A DNA stretch of 64,000 nt from Kitagawia praeruptora (lineage: Eukaryota > Streptophyta > Magnoliopsida > Apiales > Apiaceae), in contig CM075353.1 of the NCBI GenBank assembly GCA_037693485.1, positions 110,628,501 through 110,692,500 of the forward strand, given 5' to 3'. Positions 20,640-33,340 of this stretch are shown piece by piece. The notes beneath the pieces were generated by a model. That model was not told where the DNA came from, did not search any database, and worked only from the letters and a program-made list of their open reading frames with translations. A program made the position numbers and the translations under genes. The first letter of the stretch is position 1; each line of letters begins with the position of its first letter.

Positions 20640-22886
20640 ATGGCAGAGATACCTCCTCCATCAAGTTCTGAGAAATCTCCTACTACTGTTAGTAGGTATG
20701 AGACGATTAGGGTTCCTATGCTTAAGCCATCAGAGTATGCAATCTGGAAGGTGAAGATGACCATGTTTCTGGAGGCTACAGATCCAGAATATCTTGATAG
20801 AATTTATGAAGGTCCTCACAAACCTACAAAGTTATCTGCTGCTGTTGCTGGTGAGGAATCAAAGGTGATTCCAAAAGAAAAGAAAGATCTAACCGCTGAG
20901 GATCTTTCATCTATTGCAAAGGATGCAAAAGTAAGGCATTTACTTCACAGTGCTTTAGACAATGTTATGTCTAATAAAGTGATTAATTGCACAACTGCAA
21001 AGGAAATATGGGATGCACTTGAGGTTAGGTGTTAAGGAACTACTGCAATCAAGAAAAATAGAAGAAACATACTCACTCAGGAGTCTGAGCATTTTGAGGC
21101 AAAGTCTGAAGAAACCATGACAGAAACATTTGACAGATTCTGTAAACTGCTCAATGATTTGTCATTGGTTAACAAAGAGTATGATTTAGAAGACTCAAAT
21201 CTCAAGTTTCTTCTCTCTCTACCTGAAAAGTGGGATGTGAAAACAACCACTATAAGAGATAACTATGATCTTGCTGAAACAGAGATTGATGAAATCTATG
21301 GACTGCTCAAAACCTATGAATTGGAATTGGAGCAGAGAAACAAAAGATCAAGTAGGAAGACAAAGTCTGTTGCTCTTAAGGTTGAGGAGAAACCATTAAA
21401 GAAGGAAGCATCAAGGAAGAAAGCTAAGGGAAAAGCTTTAGTCATAAAGTCTGATAGTGAGTCATCAAACTCTGATGATGACACAAACACTGATGCATCA
21501 TCTAATTCTGAGGATGATGAAGAAGAGTTGAATCAGATGGCTGTCTTGATGGTAAAGACTTTTAAGAAGATGGGTTTCAGGAACTTTAAGAAGGGAAACA
21601 GATTTTCTAAGAAAGATTCAAACTCTGACAGGAAGAGTTTCAGAAAGTCTGATAGAAGGGATACCAAATCAGGAAAGAAAGACAAGTCTAAGATTCAATG
21701 CTACAAGTGTAAGGAGATGGGTCACTATGCTCCTGAGTGCAAGAAGGGTAAAACTGAAAAGGAACTCTACACAAAAGGCAGAGATTGGGCAGACACTTCA
21801 GATTCTGATGAGGAAGTCAACTATGCTCTCATGGCTACTACTCAGAATGAAGATGCTGATCTAAAGGTACCCCCAACTACCTATGCCTATAATACTGATA
21901 ATATAACTGAATTGAGAATTTACCTTAAAGCATTGCATATCAGTTATAGAGATCAGACTTTAGAGAATGAGAGAATCAAATCTTAGAGTTCTCAACTTAA
22001 AGAGAGAAATAAATTTGTTGAAGAACAACTTGTTAATTTGCAACAAATTCAGAAAGAAAGAGATGATGCTGTTTATTTAGAACAGGAATTGCTTAGTAAG
22101 TATAGGCAATTAGAATCTGAATTAGAAAAGGCAAATAACACTATTAAGATTTGGACAGATTCTGGAAAAGACACACATGAAATGTTTCAGTCAGATACAG
22201 TAGGTCTTGGTTACTCTGAGGGAGATGAACTTAGATTTGAAAATTTGGTAAAAGTTAGACCACATCGTCCATCTGAAGGTAATGTTATGGGAACAGGTGG
22301 ACCTAAGACTGAAGCTGAAAAAAAAGCTGTTAAAGAATCATATGCTAAGACTTTTGTTAAAGAGGTTAACATTGGTTTAATGACAGATAAACAACTTAAA
22401 CATAAGTTAAAGGAGTTAAAATCTGTTAAGAAACAGAAAGTGTCTAGAAAGAACAGAAATGGTAAGGTAGGCATTTCACAAGATAATTATCCAATGCTCG
22501 CTACCTTAGCTCCAAGAAAAACATGCTTTAATTGTGGTAGCACTAATCATCTTGCTAGTTTCTGCAGTAAGAATAAGAACATTAACTCTTTGCCCTCTAA
22601 AACTACAGTAAAGAATGATTATGTGAGAACTAGACCACAGACTTTATGCAAACACTGTGGAAGTACTTGGCATTCTATTTATACTTGCAGAGACTATCAT
22701 GCTATTTACTATAATTACTATGAACCCAAGCCAAATTTGAAATGGGTTAAAGTAAACTCTGCAAATGTAAACTCTGAAAAAGTTAGCTTAAACTCTGATA
22801 ATGTGAATTCCGCTGCAAAAGCTAACAGAATTAAGAAAGCCAAAGGATCCAAGCAAGTCTGGATCCTTAAAACTAATAATCAGTGA
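20640..22886 (+). pseudogene. gag: Element D gag with two in-frame stops
   Basis: Same frame and architecture as the E gag (748 codons). N-terminal domain from MAEIPPPSSSEKSP with YAIWKVKMTMFLEATDPEYLD. KNRRNILTQ and the UBN2-like DRFCKLLNDLSLVNKEYDL follow. Then a Lys-rich region, an acidic Ser/Asp patch, zinc knuckle CYKCKEMGHYAPEC (about 21700-21741), a helical region, and two more knuckles (CFNCGSTNHLASFC, CKHCGSTWHSIYTC). Two nonsense changes interrupt it: TAA at 21033-21035 (CAA in E) and TAG at 21984-21986 (GAG in E). The end is shared with E: KQVWILKTNNQ and TGA at 22884-22886. Confidence 0.93.
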
Positions 22887-22896
22887 TTGTTTGTGA

Positions 22897-23764
22897 TTGC
22901 AGGGCATCAGGGAAAGTACCCTAGTCGTGGACAGTGGATGTTCAGGACACATGACTGGAAATAAAGCCCTGCTATCAGAGTATGTGGAGAAGGCTGGCCC
23001 AAAAGTTTCCTATGGAGATGGCAACATAGGACATACTCTGGGATATGGCAATATTAATCTTGGGAGTGTCATCATCACAAATGTAGCTCTGGTTCCAGGA
23101 CTAAAGCATGATCTGCTATCTGTGAGTCAAATCTGTGACAGAGGATATCATGTAGATTTTCAGCCTGAATATTTTCAAGTCATCAGTAAATCTACAGGGA
23201 AAGTTGCTCTAGTTGGAAACAGACACAATAACATCTATGAAATAAAATTGTCAACAAACTCTGATGGCAAAGCAGTGTGTCTGTCAACAAGAATGTCCAG
23301 TGAAGAGAGTTGGAAGTGGCACAAGAAACTCTCTCATTTGAACCTGAACAACATCAATGAGCTAATAAAGAATGATCTTGTAAGAGGACTACCAAAGTCT
23401 TTGTTGAATGCAGAAGGCCTGTGTGATTCTTGTCAAAAGGCCAAACAGAGAAAAGCCTCTTTCAAAAGCAAATCTGAGTCTTCAATTGTTGATCCTTATC
23501 ATCTCCTACATGTTGATCTTTTTGGACCAGTGAATGTTATGTCTCTTGGAAAGAAGAAATATGCTCTAGTCATTGTTGATGAATATACCAGATATACATG
23601 GGTATATTTTCTTGCAAAGAAGGATGAAACTGCATTAACACTGGCAGAACATATAATACAACTGGACAAAGGGTCAGAGAATCAAGTGAAGATTATCAGA
23701 AGTGACAATGGAACTGAATTCAGGAATTCAACATTGGAATAATTTTGCAAGAGTAAAGGAATCA
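22897..23764 (+). pseudogene. pol: Element D pol, first part: protease and integrase N-terminus/core
   Basis: Opens at TTG 22897 directly after an in-frame TGA (22894-22896), with no ATG. Protease [14 protein letters not shown]. Pre-integrase [19 protein letters not shown] and [12 protein letters not shown]. Integrase core [12 protein letters not shown] and IRSDNGTEF. A nonsense change GAA to TAA at 23740-23742 ends it. The solo LTR F then interrupts at 23765, inside KSKGI of the integrase core. Continues at 27122. Confidence 0.93.
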
Positions 23765-26700
23765 TGTGACAGCCCCAAATCCGGGGTCATGAATCTGGGC
23801 CGTCACGGACCAACTTCCATTCAAAATCAATATCTCTTGGGTTTTTTTATTATAATTAATACTTATGGTTTTTTTATTATAATTAATACTTATGCAATTG
23901 ACCCCACAGTAAAGCACACACACACACCAGTCATATGCTCAGAGAACAACATTCACCATAATAAAAGTTTAGAGTAAAAAAGTTATTACAAACCCAGAAT
24001 CATACTTAAGTACATTGTTGAGTGATGCTTCTACAAGAAGCATTTCAACAACCAAATTTATTACAACCTTACACACTTACACACTTAATATACATAAGAC
24101 CACTAAACCCCTTGCGCTGGTCATCTACCTCGGGGATTGATGCTAACGAGCTCTTAGAAGGTCGCCTTTCCCTTACCCTCTTGCGGGGCGTTCTGCGTAG
24201 TATTGGCATACCTAGCTGTATATAGATAAGTAGCAAGAGTGAGCTATAATAGCTCAGCAAGATAATATAGTAAACTAGAATTGAAAATGTAACCAAGTAT
24301 ACATGTATATACATATGTAAGCAGTAACCAAATTATAAACTTTAAGGAAGAATAAAACTCTTATTTAATAATACATCATCCACTTACTATTATAAGAAAG
24401 AAATCTAAGATAATACAGTATCAGTTTCTCTTCTTAAATAATATAACAATCAATATACCCTTTCAGTGTAATATTTTAAAATAATATGAATACTTAAATA
24501 AATCTCTCACTATCATCTTCTCATTTCCTTCCTATACAGCAATTTTATAAATTAATATAAAATCAGTTTCTCTTCATCTATAACAATAATTTCATCGTTT
24601 CATATCATTTTCCCTTTTCAGTATACCAATCTGAATTTATCATTTATTCTTCATTCAATTATTATGGGGGTTTTCACTGTTGTCAAACACGTGAGGCACG
24701 ATGATCAATCGTCCTCCGTACCCGTACATTTTTACTACCGGTAGAAGGAATGAAGGCCACCTGCTAACATCATCCCTGGAGGAAGGCCACCTGCTAACAT
24801 CCTCCTGGAGGAAGGTCACCTGCTAACAACCTCCCTTGGCATCTTCGTGCCGAATCATGAATGCTAGACTATGTCGCACACAGCCCTGACACAGCCTCTT
24901 ATGCAAGTTTGTTGCTAATCCCCCTTTTTATAAGATCATTATTCAATTTATCAACACCATTTCACATTTCCATTCTCGCACATTATTTCTATAAAATATA
25001 TGTATATATCATACACTAAAAGAATGTTTATAATATAGCATTATAAACCATATAACCCTAGATAACAACTGATACCATTCTCTTTCATATCTCTTTTACC
25101 CTAGAGCATATTCGCTCCAATCGTAATCATCTCTATATTCATATTTCAGAAAACATATCCATCTCTCTTTAACTTTCCACAATCAAGATAATATATTCTT
25201 TGCAATATAGCAACAAAAGCATCACATATACATAAATATATTCCATGATATCATTATTATTCCGAAGATAAATAATTTTTAAAGTAGGGATAGAAGGATC
25301 TTGCCTCGGTTTCTGTATCCTGACAGTATGGCTGGTTCCTCCTCCGGAATTTCTATAAACACAAAAGGACCGTCATTAGAATACCACATCTCTTACTCAC
25401 TACCCTCTCGTATAACAACACCCTTTACACTTCATTGTATGTTTAACGTATCATTATTACCCCAAAGGTTCAAGAACTTAACCATTTATAAGTTCAATCG
25501 AAGTTTCAGGGGTTTTCACCATTTTCCCTAACAACCACACTTAACTGTAAAAATTCTCAGAAAATATGGATTTCGAATTTTAATGTAAGGTCAACTGTCA
25601 GGGGTCCTCTGACCACCCTAATACACTATCCCAAAATTTCGTGACTTATAAAGATGTCTAAGTATGGTAACTTTAGCCTCAAAGTTGATACAATTACGTT
25701 TTCTCGGTTATCGAACGTCTTTCACTAAAACTGACTTTTCTCCTAAACCGTTCATCAGATTTTAACGCACCTTATATCAAAACGATCTACGAGCTAAGCT
25801 CTATCATTTTATGGTCAATTGGTAACCTAGGCAGTGAGGTACCGTATGAATACAGGGGTCACAAAACAGGGCAGTTTTCGTTCTAACGAAAATCGGACAT
25901 TATAACTGCTGTAATTTCATACTTTCCAAAATTTCACCACTCCAAAACCCTCATTCCATACTCCTTTCAGACCCTACACCATGTGGGCTACCTCCCAACC
26001 ATGGTTACAAGTTCACAACAAACTTCCCATGTCCATTCCAACCATTTATATCACAAAATCATCATAACTTAACATTTATATTAACTAACCACTAACCAAC
26101 TCAAAAATCATCATAAATACAAAGGGGAAAGGATTGTTATACCTCTATGAAGCTTGAAGAACACTTAATAAGCTTTGGGTACTCCTTAAACACTCCTAAT
26201 ATAGCTTGAATCAACTAAATAAACCATTAAAACAAAGTTAATTCCAAGGTTTCACTATTCATCAAGCAACTTTGAGAATTTCTTTACCTTACTAAACAAT
26301 GATGGATGGCTATGAAACTTGGTGGGTGATCCTTCCTATCCTCCAAGAAGTTCCATGATTTTTCCCTTGAATTGATCTTGAAGAGAGCTAGGGTTTTGAA
26401 ATTTTTTTCTTTCTTTTTTTCTAGGTTTTGCCGAATGGAATGTAAGAGAAAGGGGGAGAGATTTTTGTTGCTTCTTATGGTTAATCTTATCTCATCTTAA
26501 TCTCTTGCCAATTCTAGAATTTGGTAGATATTTTCCTTGACAAATGACTAATTTACCCTTGGTTTTAAATTAGTGGAAAATGACATCACTAATGATGTTA
26601 TTAAGATGACCTAATATTCTCATTTCTTGGTTTTCTAATTAGGATGTTAATAATCTTGGTAGATAATAATGTGGTATATATCCTTGTTATATTGCTAATC

Positions 26701-27121
26701 TTGGTTGCTTAATCTCCATATTCGTCTAATTGTGGTTCGTTTCAAATGTACCTCATTATCTCAGTGGTTTTGAAACCATTTACGAATCCAATTTCCATTG
26801 GTATTTCTCTTAACTTAATAATCCTTTGGTTTAACCTAAATTCACTAATTCCTCAATATATATAATTCTTATAATGTTTCCATGCTCCTTAATGTCCAAT
26901 AGAAGCTTATTCGAAATCAAAATCCTCAAAATCCATGTTTCAGGAATTTCTGAAATCTAACGTCATTTCGAGTCACTTATTTCCATTGTACAACACTACT
27001 ATGGTTTCTGTTTATTCATTTTATGTTTCCATTATAGAGTACCTATATACCATTTTTCTAAATCCTCGAAATTTACTATTTATAGGATCACTGTAGCATT
27101 GCCAAAGTTAGGGTTATTACA
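23765..27121 (-). mobile_element. Element F: solo LTR of a Ty3 chromovirus-type element
   Basis: 3357 bp, TGTGACAGCC...GGGTTATTACA, flanked by AATCA (23760-23764 and 27122-27126). Removing it with one AATCA restores the E-like integrase text. Read on the minus strand it begins TGTAATAACCC, the style of large chromovirus (Tekay-like) LTRs, as does G. There is no internal region, primer site or second LTR, so it is a solo LTR left by LTR-LTR recombination. Chance short open frames inside are not genes. The lineage is inferred from the ends and length only. Confidence 0.82.
24752..24839. repeat. Three ~30-bp tandem units in solo LTR F
   Basis: GAAGG(C/T)CACCTGCTAACA repeats at 24752, 24782 and 24811 (spacing 30 and 29 bp). 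Confidence 0.9.
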
Positions 27122-28562
27122 AATCAAACAAGAGTTTTCTGCACCTGGCACTCCACAACAAAATGGTGTAGTTGAGAGGAAGAACGGAACCTTGATAGAA
27201 GCTGCAAGAACTATGCTAGATGAAGCAAAGTTGCCAACATATTTCTGGGCAGAAGCAGTTCAAACTGCTTGTTTTACTCAAAATGCAACACTGATCAACA
27301 AGCATGGTAAAACACCATATGAAATGGTGAAAAAAAAGAAGCCAAATCTAAAATATTTTCATATTTTTAGATGCAAGTGCTTTGTGTTGAAGACTCATCC
27401 TGAACAGTTGACCAAATTTGACCTAAAGGCAGATGAAGGAATTTTTGTTGGTTATCCACTGTCAACTAAGGCATTCAGAGTTTATAATCTGAGAACCAAA
27501 GTGATCATGGAATCAATTCATGTGTCATTTGATGACAAGAAAATAACCGGACTTGAAGATGTTAATGAACATTATCAACTGCACTTTGAAAATGAAGATT
27601 TATTCTCTGATAAAGTAAACTCTGATGAGACTGATCTGACAAACCCTGTTGAGCTAAATTCTGAACCTCTACTGGTAAATACTGAAGAGACTCTTCAATC
27701 AGAAACAAGAGAAGAACCAGTTGAGGGGGAGCATGGAGAATCACATCAAAGTGATAACTCAAATTCTGATAGTGACTCAGTTGATAATTCTGAATCAAAC
27801 TCTGATGACTCAAACTCTGGTAGTTCAAAATCTGATAGTTCAAATTCTGAACAATCACATTCAGGGGGAGCATCAGAGAATGAAGAAAGGCACCAAGAAA
27901 ATCAGGAGAGCATGGATCAAGGGGGAGGATCACATGATGACAGAAGCAATCTGCCTTCTGTAAGAAAATGGACTAAGTCACACACACCTGATTTGATTAT
28001 TGGTGATCCACATGCAAGAGTAAGGACAAGAAGTGCAACAACAAATGAATGTCTGTTTCATGCATTCTTGTCACAAACTGAGCCAAAGAAAGTAGAAGAA
28101 GCTCTTAAAGATGCTGACTGGATAACAGCAATGCAAGAAGAGCTAAATGAATTTGAGAGAAATGAAGTGTGGAACCTTGTACCAAGACCCAAGAACAGAT
28201 CCATTGTTGGTACTAAATGGGTTTTCAGAAATAAAACTGACAGTGAGGGTGTTATCACAAGGAACAAAGCAATACTGGTAGCAAAAGGCTATTCACAGCA
28301 GGAAGGAATAGACTATGATGAAACATTTGCTCCAGTTGCATGATTGGAGGCAATCAGAATCTTTCTAGCATATGCCTCTCATAAGAAATTCAAAGTGTTT
28401 CAGATGGATGTGAAAAGTGCATTTTTAAATGGAAAACTTGAAGAAGAAGTGTTTGTAGAACAACCACCAGGTTTTGTAGATCCAAAATATCCAGACCATG
28501 TCTACAGGTTAGACAAGGCACTCTATGGACTTAAGCAGGCACCAAGGGCATGGTATGAAACT
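27122..28562 (+). pseudogene. pol: Element D pol, second part: integrase end, linker, RT start
   Basis: Resumes at [20 protein letters not shown] (the integrase Glu), then the C-terminal [19 protein letters not shown] Ser/Asp/Asn-rich linker with three AGGGGGAG words (27724, 27863, 27920) follows, then the RT N-terminus ([43 protein letters not shown]). AGA to TGA at 28341-28343 stops it, and it reopens at LEAIRIF to [14 protein letters not shown] at 28562, where G is inserted. The apparent start of the open frame at 27099 lies in F and is artificial. Also note IFRCKCF where E has IFGCKCF. Confidence 0.93.
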
Positions 28563-31500
28563 TGTAACACCCCCAGATCCAGGGTCAGGGATCTGGTCGT
28601 TACGGTCTCAATATCCAACCACAAAACCAACATAATTTAAATTACAACCTTGTGACCCAAAACAACAACATAAAACACACCCGTTATAGTCCCAGAGATG
28701 AAATCAGAGTAACCAACAATATTATTAATCACAAGTTTGAGTCCTTACAACCCAAAGAATTACAATTGTACAATTACATACTCTTTGCCATCCATTAATA
28801 GATACCATAATATAAATACATTTGAGGCTCAATTGCTAACAACTAGCCTACCAGTAGTTGCATCCTCAACAAAGGTAGCCAAGACCTTAGCGGTAAACCT
28901 CTGACGGTTGACACCTGCTTACGCTGTGTGCGCCTTGCGCGGCCATCTGATCTAACTGTTGTTGTGATATAAATAAATAAAGCAAGGGTGAGCAATAGCC
29001 CACCAGAAATATAATTGAACAATGATAACATATAACAGTCCAAATTATCTTTGAAACCATATGCCATGCATTAACGATGTAGTACCAATATAAGGTATGA
29101 GATGAAGTTACAAGGTAACTCAAAAATATATTTGTTTTGAATAAATATCTGCTATGCAAAAGATAAGCAAGATATTCTCAATTATCATAAAAGAGGAACT
29201 TGCAGGAAAAATATTGCAATTCCGGTTTCAACACTTTTTCACCTTGCCAACACCAACAGTGTTGCAGAAATTTCTCACTTTTAGAAGATGAACTAATACG
29301 GGAGCATTGCCGCGCCAGATGCCCTGACGTTTACGATGATCAGTCGTATGTCATGCATCTCATCAATCGTTCTCTACATGTAGAAGGTAGCTCCGAAGGA
29401 ATTACTTATCTACCGCCCTCTGGAACTCCTCAGCCAACGGTTGGGCTATTGCTGGACCGGCGCCACTCGGCCACTTACGCGTCTCCTAGTTCGAATATCA
29501 TCCATGACTCTGAAACGTAAAGTTCGTTCCCCTTTTCCCCAAGTGTAACACTTGTTGATATGACTCCACAAAGTAGTCGTATCTAATTGGAAAGGAAAAT
29601 TCACCAATATTTCCCAAGCTGATGCTTGTTAATGGATATAAACTTGTTACATCAATCATACCTCTCGAGCGTTGAGGAGGTAACCAATAGACTCATATCG
29701 ATGCTTGAAAGAATCAAGATGTGAGTGACAAGATAGTTTTAGCAAGTATAGGACCGGGCAGTCCAATAAATAACATCGCTCAAGTGAGGTCCCCTTATAT
29801 ACGTTTGGAAGTTGAGCGAGTATTTAAATCTTCTTTAAGATAGATTTAAATGAAATTAAAGTTTAGGAACCTCCCCTTGATAAAATAGTCATAAAAGACT
29901 CCGAAATATTTTACATAATATCTGAAGGTGAAGGATAACCTTTGAATAATATAAATCATTATAAAAAGAATTCAAAAGAATTTTATTAAACATTCCAAGA
30001 ATATTTATTAAGTCAATAATAATTACGGAATACTATTAAATCATGATATTGCTCGTAAGTAATCCTCGAATGAATATATAGAATTATTTATTAAATAAAT
30101 CTCTTCTTAAATGAATATTTAAAATAATATTCATTGAATAAATAAACTTAAATAAGTATTTAATATAATATTTACTGAATAAATCAAACCTTAAATGAAT
30201 ATTTGAAAATAATATTCATTTAACAATTAACATTCCAAATGAATATCCAAATAATATTCATTAAAAAAATAATATTCTAAATAAATATCCCAAAATAATG
30301 TTCATTTAACAAATAATATTCTAAATGAATATCCAAAATAATATTCATTTAACAAATAATATTCTAAATGAATATCCGAATAATATTCATTTAGTAATCA
30401 GAACTTTAAAGGAATATTCGAAGTAATATTCCTTGAGTAAATAGAACTTCCAATGAATATTTTAAAATAATATTCATTAAGTAAATCAAACCTTAAATGA
30501 ATATTCGAAAGTAATATTCATTAAATAAATAAAGATCAAATGAATATTCCAAATAATAATAAGTAAGCCAAATGAATATTTGGGAATGATATTTGTCAAC
30601 CAAATAACTCTAATGAATATTCAAAATAATATTCATTAACTAAATAACTCCAATGAATGATCAAAATAATATTCATTAAATAAATGACATTCTAAATGAA
30701 TATTAAAATAATATTCATTAAATATTCCTTCACTGAGGTAATACTCAAATAACGTTCCTCGAAGGATTCGTAATCGAATAAAAATCCTCGAAGTAACAAA
30801 TTTGTCGCTGGGATCCCTTCCGGGTTTCCACGACTATTTATATATTACAAAATATCGACTCCCGGTCTATATTTGAAGTATGAATATCATACGCCCTTCG
30901 CTAAGGGTCTTAACCAAACAATCCGGCTTATAACTGATATTTCATATATAGTCTATAAGCCGATATCGATTCAGGGAACAAGTAATTCAATATTAACTTG
31001 AAAGTAGGCATGCATGCTATGGCATATGTATAAAACAATCATCATATATATTATCACAACAACAGTTCCAAGTATTGGAAACTTGCCTGAGAATCGAGTG
31101 CGGGTAGGGGTAATGTGTCCCGGGTCAGCTCGACAATCTATAAACAATCAGAATATTTAAGATTAACCACTTAACTCTTATTAAAAGGCTAAGTATAAAC
31201 TCCACTTAAATCGAAACATGTTTTCGAGTTATCTCGTTACGTCTCTTTTAGTGTAACTCTTTTTATCACCGATACGATCCGACATTCGTTCGTTATCAAG
31301 ACATGTCATCATGCTTATACTTGGTATATACTTAAGTCGTATAAGTTCTAAGGTTGGTCGTTTACGAATCAAGATTATACCTCGAGTGTTATCGCCCGTT
31401 TTCTAAGTTATAACCAAAGTCATACCTTTAAGGGGTTCGTTCGCGTTTAACCTCGATTCAAACATTTTTATAAAATCGGAAAACGATCCATTCGACATGT

Positions 31501-33322
31501 GGTTTTCTCCCACACCTTCCTTTTTACCTCTAATATTTAATTAATAAGATTCGCCACTGATTAAACGACATTTAAGGGAATCAATTTCAATTACGAACTT
31601 TCGTTTACGATTTCGAACCACTTTTACGAATTTAATCATAACTCCTAAACCGTAAATCCATTTCATGCGATCTTTATATCAAAACGAAGCTTGTAACATC
31701 CTCTATCTTGTCATAGCAGAATAAGAACCTGGACCGTGAGTTAAAGCTACTGTCAATCTTGATTTCTTAAGGTTAACGAAAATCGGGCATTATAACGGCT
31801 ATGAATCGGATGTTCTAAAAATCGTAACAACACAACCAAGCCACACCGGGCATCAACACAATTCATAAACATGATTCTCATATTCACAAGCCCTAGAACC
31901 ACTGGTCTTAACCTCAAAATCATCAAGGACTTGAATCATGACTAAATAACTACTAAGAACAACTACATGATCATGTAAACATGCTTATACTACATCATCA
32001 TCAAATCTCATCTAAAACTCCATTAAAACTCAAAATAAAAACTTGGATTCTTGAAGCTTATACCTTCCTTGGAGTGTGAACTAGTTTTACAAGGCTTGGT
32101 ATGGTCCTTGGATTGCATTAAGCTTGCTAGATCAATCATAAGAAACATGAAAACCAAGATTAGTTCTTAAGAAACACTATTCACCCTCATCTTTCTTGAT
32201 TTTTTTGAAAATGGAAAAAGAGGAGATCGAAGCTAGGATTTTTAGGAGATCACTTTTATGAAATATAGAACTCACCATAAAAGTTTGGAGATCAAATGAT
32301 GGTTGGAAGCTTGATTTCTCTCCTTGAATTAAAGGAAAAGCCGAATGGAAGGTTTTAAGGTGGGGGGAGAGTTTGCTTTGCTTTTTCTTGATATTTTCTC
32401 TTTTAATCTCATCTCTTGTGAATTATTAGGATAATATCTAGTGTAAAGTAACTTTATTAAAGTTAGTAGGTCATGCATGAGGTAATTTGGATGGACAAAT
32501 GTCATTAGCTTGTGGTGAGATGAGAGATTAGCCTTAACCAAGTGGTTTGATCTCTAACTATGCTAGTTACTTGTGTAACTAACTAGTTACTAGATATTTC
32601 TAATAGCACATGCATGCACCTTTGATTCCCTGCTTGTTTCTTTGTCCGTTTATTGCTTAATTCGTTGATCGTTCGAGGGAATAACTCATTCGTTTCTAGT
32701 TAGGGTTTTACCGAAAACCTTCTTAATAATTCTAATACTATTCTTCATCTTTCTTAATACTTCTCGAATTTAAATTCCTTAATTCCTTTTTATAAATCCT
32801 TAAGTCTTGCAGTGTCTAGGGAAATCTCGGAGAAAATAAAAGTGCTCTTTTTCTGAATCCGACAGCTTTTACATACACTTATTTTCCTCCTGGATCACTA
32901 ATACGAACTCAGAAATCCGTTCCGAATACCGGGTATAACATTATTATAATAATATTCCAAATTCAACCAAAATCACTATTCATCACTTATTTTTATTTAA
33001 TTCCTATAATTAGGAAAATGAACCTGGTTTACCCCCGAGTGTTCCTTAACCTTTTTACGGAACCGCTGGGCTTATAATAGATATTGATTTGGATGACACA
33101 AGAATAATCTTACTTGGAGAAATCTTCTCATATTCTTAGGAGATAGATCATTCTTATCTATGTTGTCAACCAAAGGTATTCTGCATGACATATAATAATT
33201 GAATCCAAATCCATTCCATTCATTAAATAGACAGTCGTTACATCGCAGTCATAACCACTATTCATTCCCATATTATTACATAATAAAAGTTTTAGTTCTA
33301 CCCAAAAATCTGGGTTCTTACA
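28563..33322 (-). repeat. Element G 3' LTR (left on the plus strand), 4760 bp
   Basis: On the plus strand it starts TGTAACACCCCCAGATCC and ends TGGGTTCTTACA. It contains the AATATTCATT hairpin array (30059-30730). It is nearly identical to 38853-43612. No gene is seen; the paired minus-strand frames at 28843-29159 have no family features. Confidence 0.95.
30059..30730. repeat. Array of AATGAATATT...AATATTCATT inverted repeats (left G LTR)
   Basis: Roughly 15-20 irregular units of about 35-45 bp. In most, AATGAATATT is followed after 3-8 bases by its complement AATATTCATT, so each unit can fold back on itself. Units are separated by AAATAAAT-type spacers. The array is the same in the right LTR at 40349-41020. 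Confidence 0.85.
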
Positions 33323-33340
33323 GTCTCCCCTCCTTAAAAG
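33323..33340 (-). other. Polypurine tract, element G
   Basis: Minus strand CTTTTAAGGAGGGGAGAC directly before the LTR start TGTAAGAACCC. A similar purine run (AAGGAGGGGAGGT) occurs about 520 bp further in (about 33842-33856 on the plus strand). Confidence 0.82.

Noticed and set aside
27099..27121. Apparent N-terminus (MPKLGLLQ) for a 414-codon polyprotein.
   Set aside because: These codons are the tail of solo LTR F. The true protein text begins after the target duplication and belongs to D pol.
28843..29159. Paired minus-strand frames in the G LTR, repeated at 39133-39449.
   Set aside because: Exact repetition is explained by the two LTRs. Composition and content show no domain.
30059..30730. 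AATATTCATT array considered as a CRISPR-like or satellite array.
   Set aside because: Unit length is irregular, there are no unique spacers, and it is confined to the G LTRs of a plant retrotransposon.
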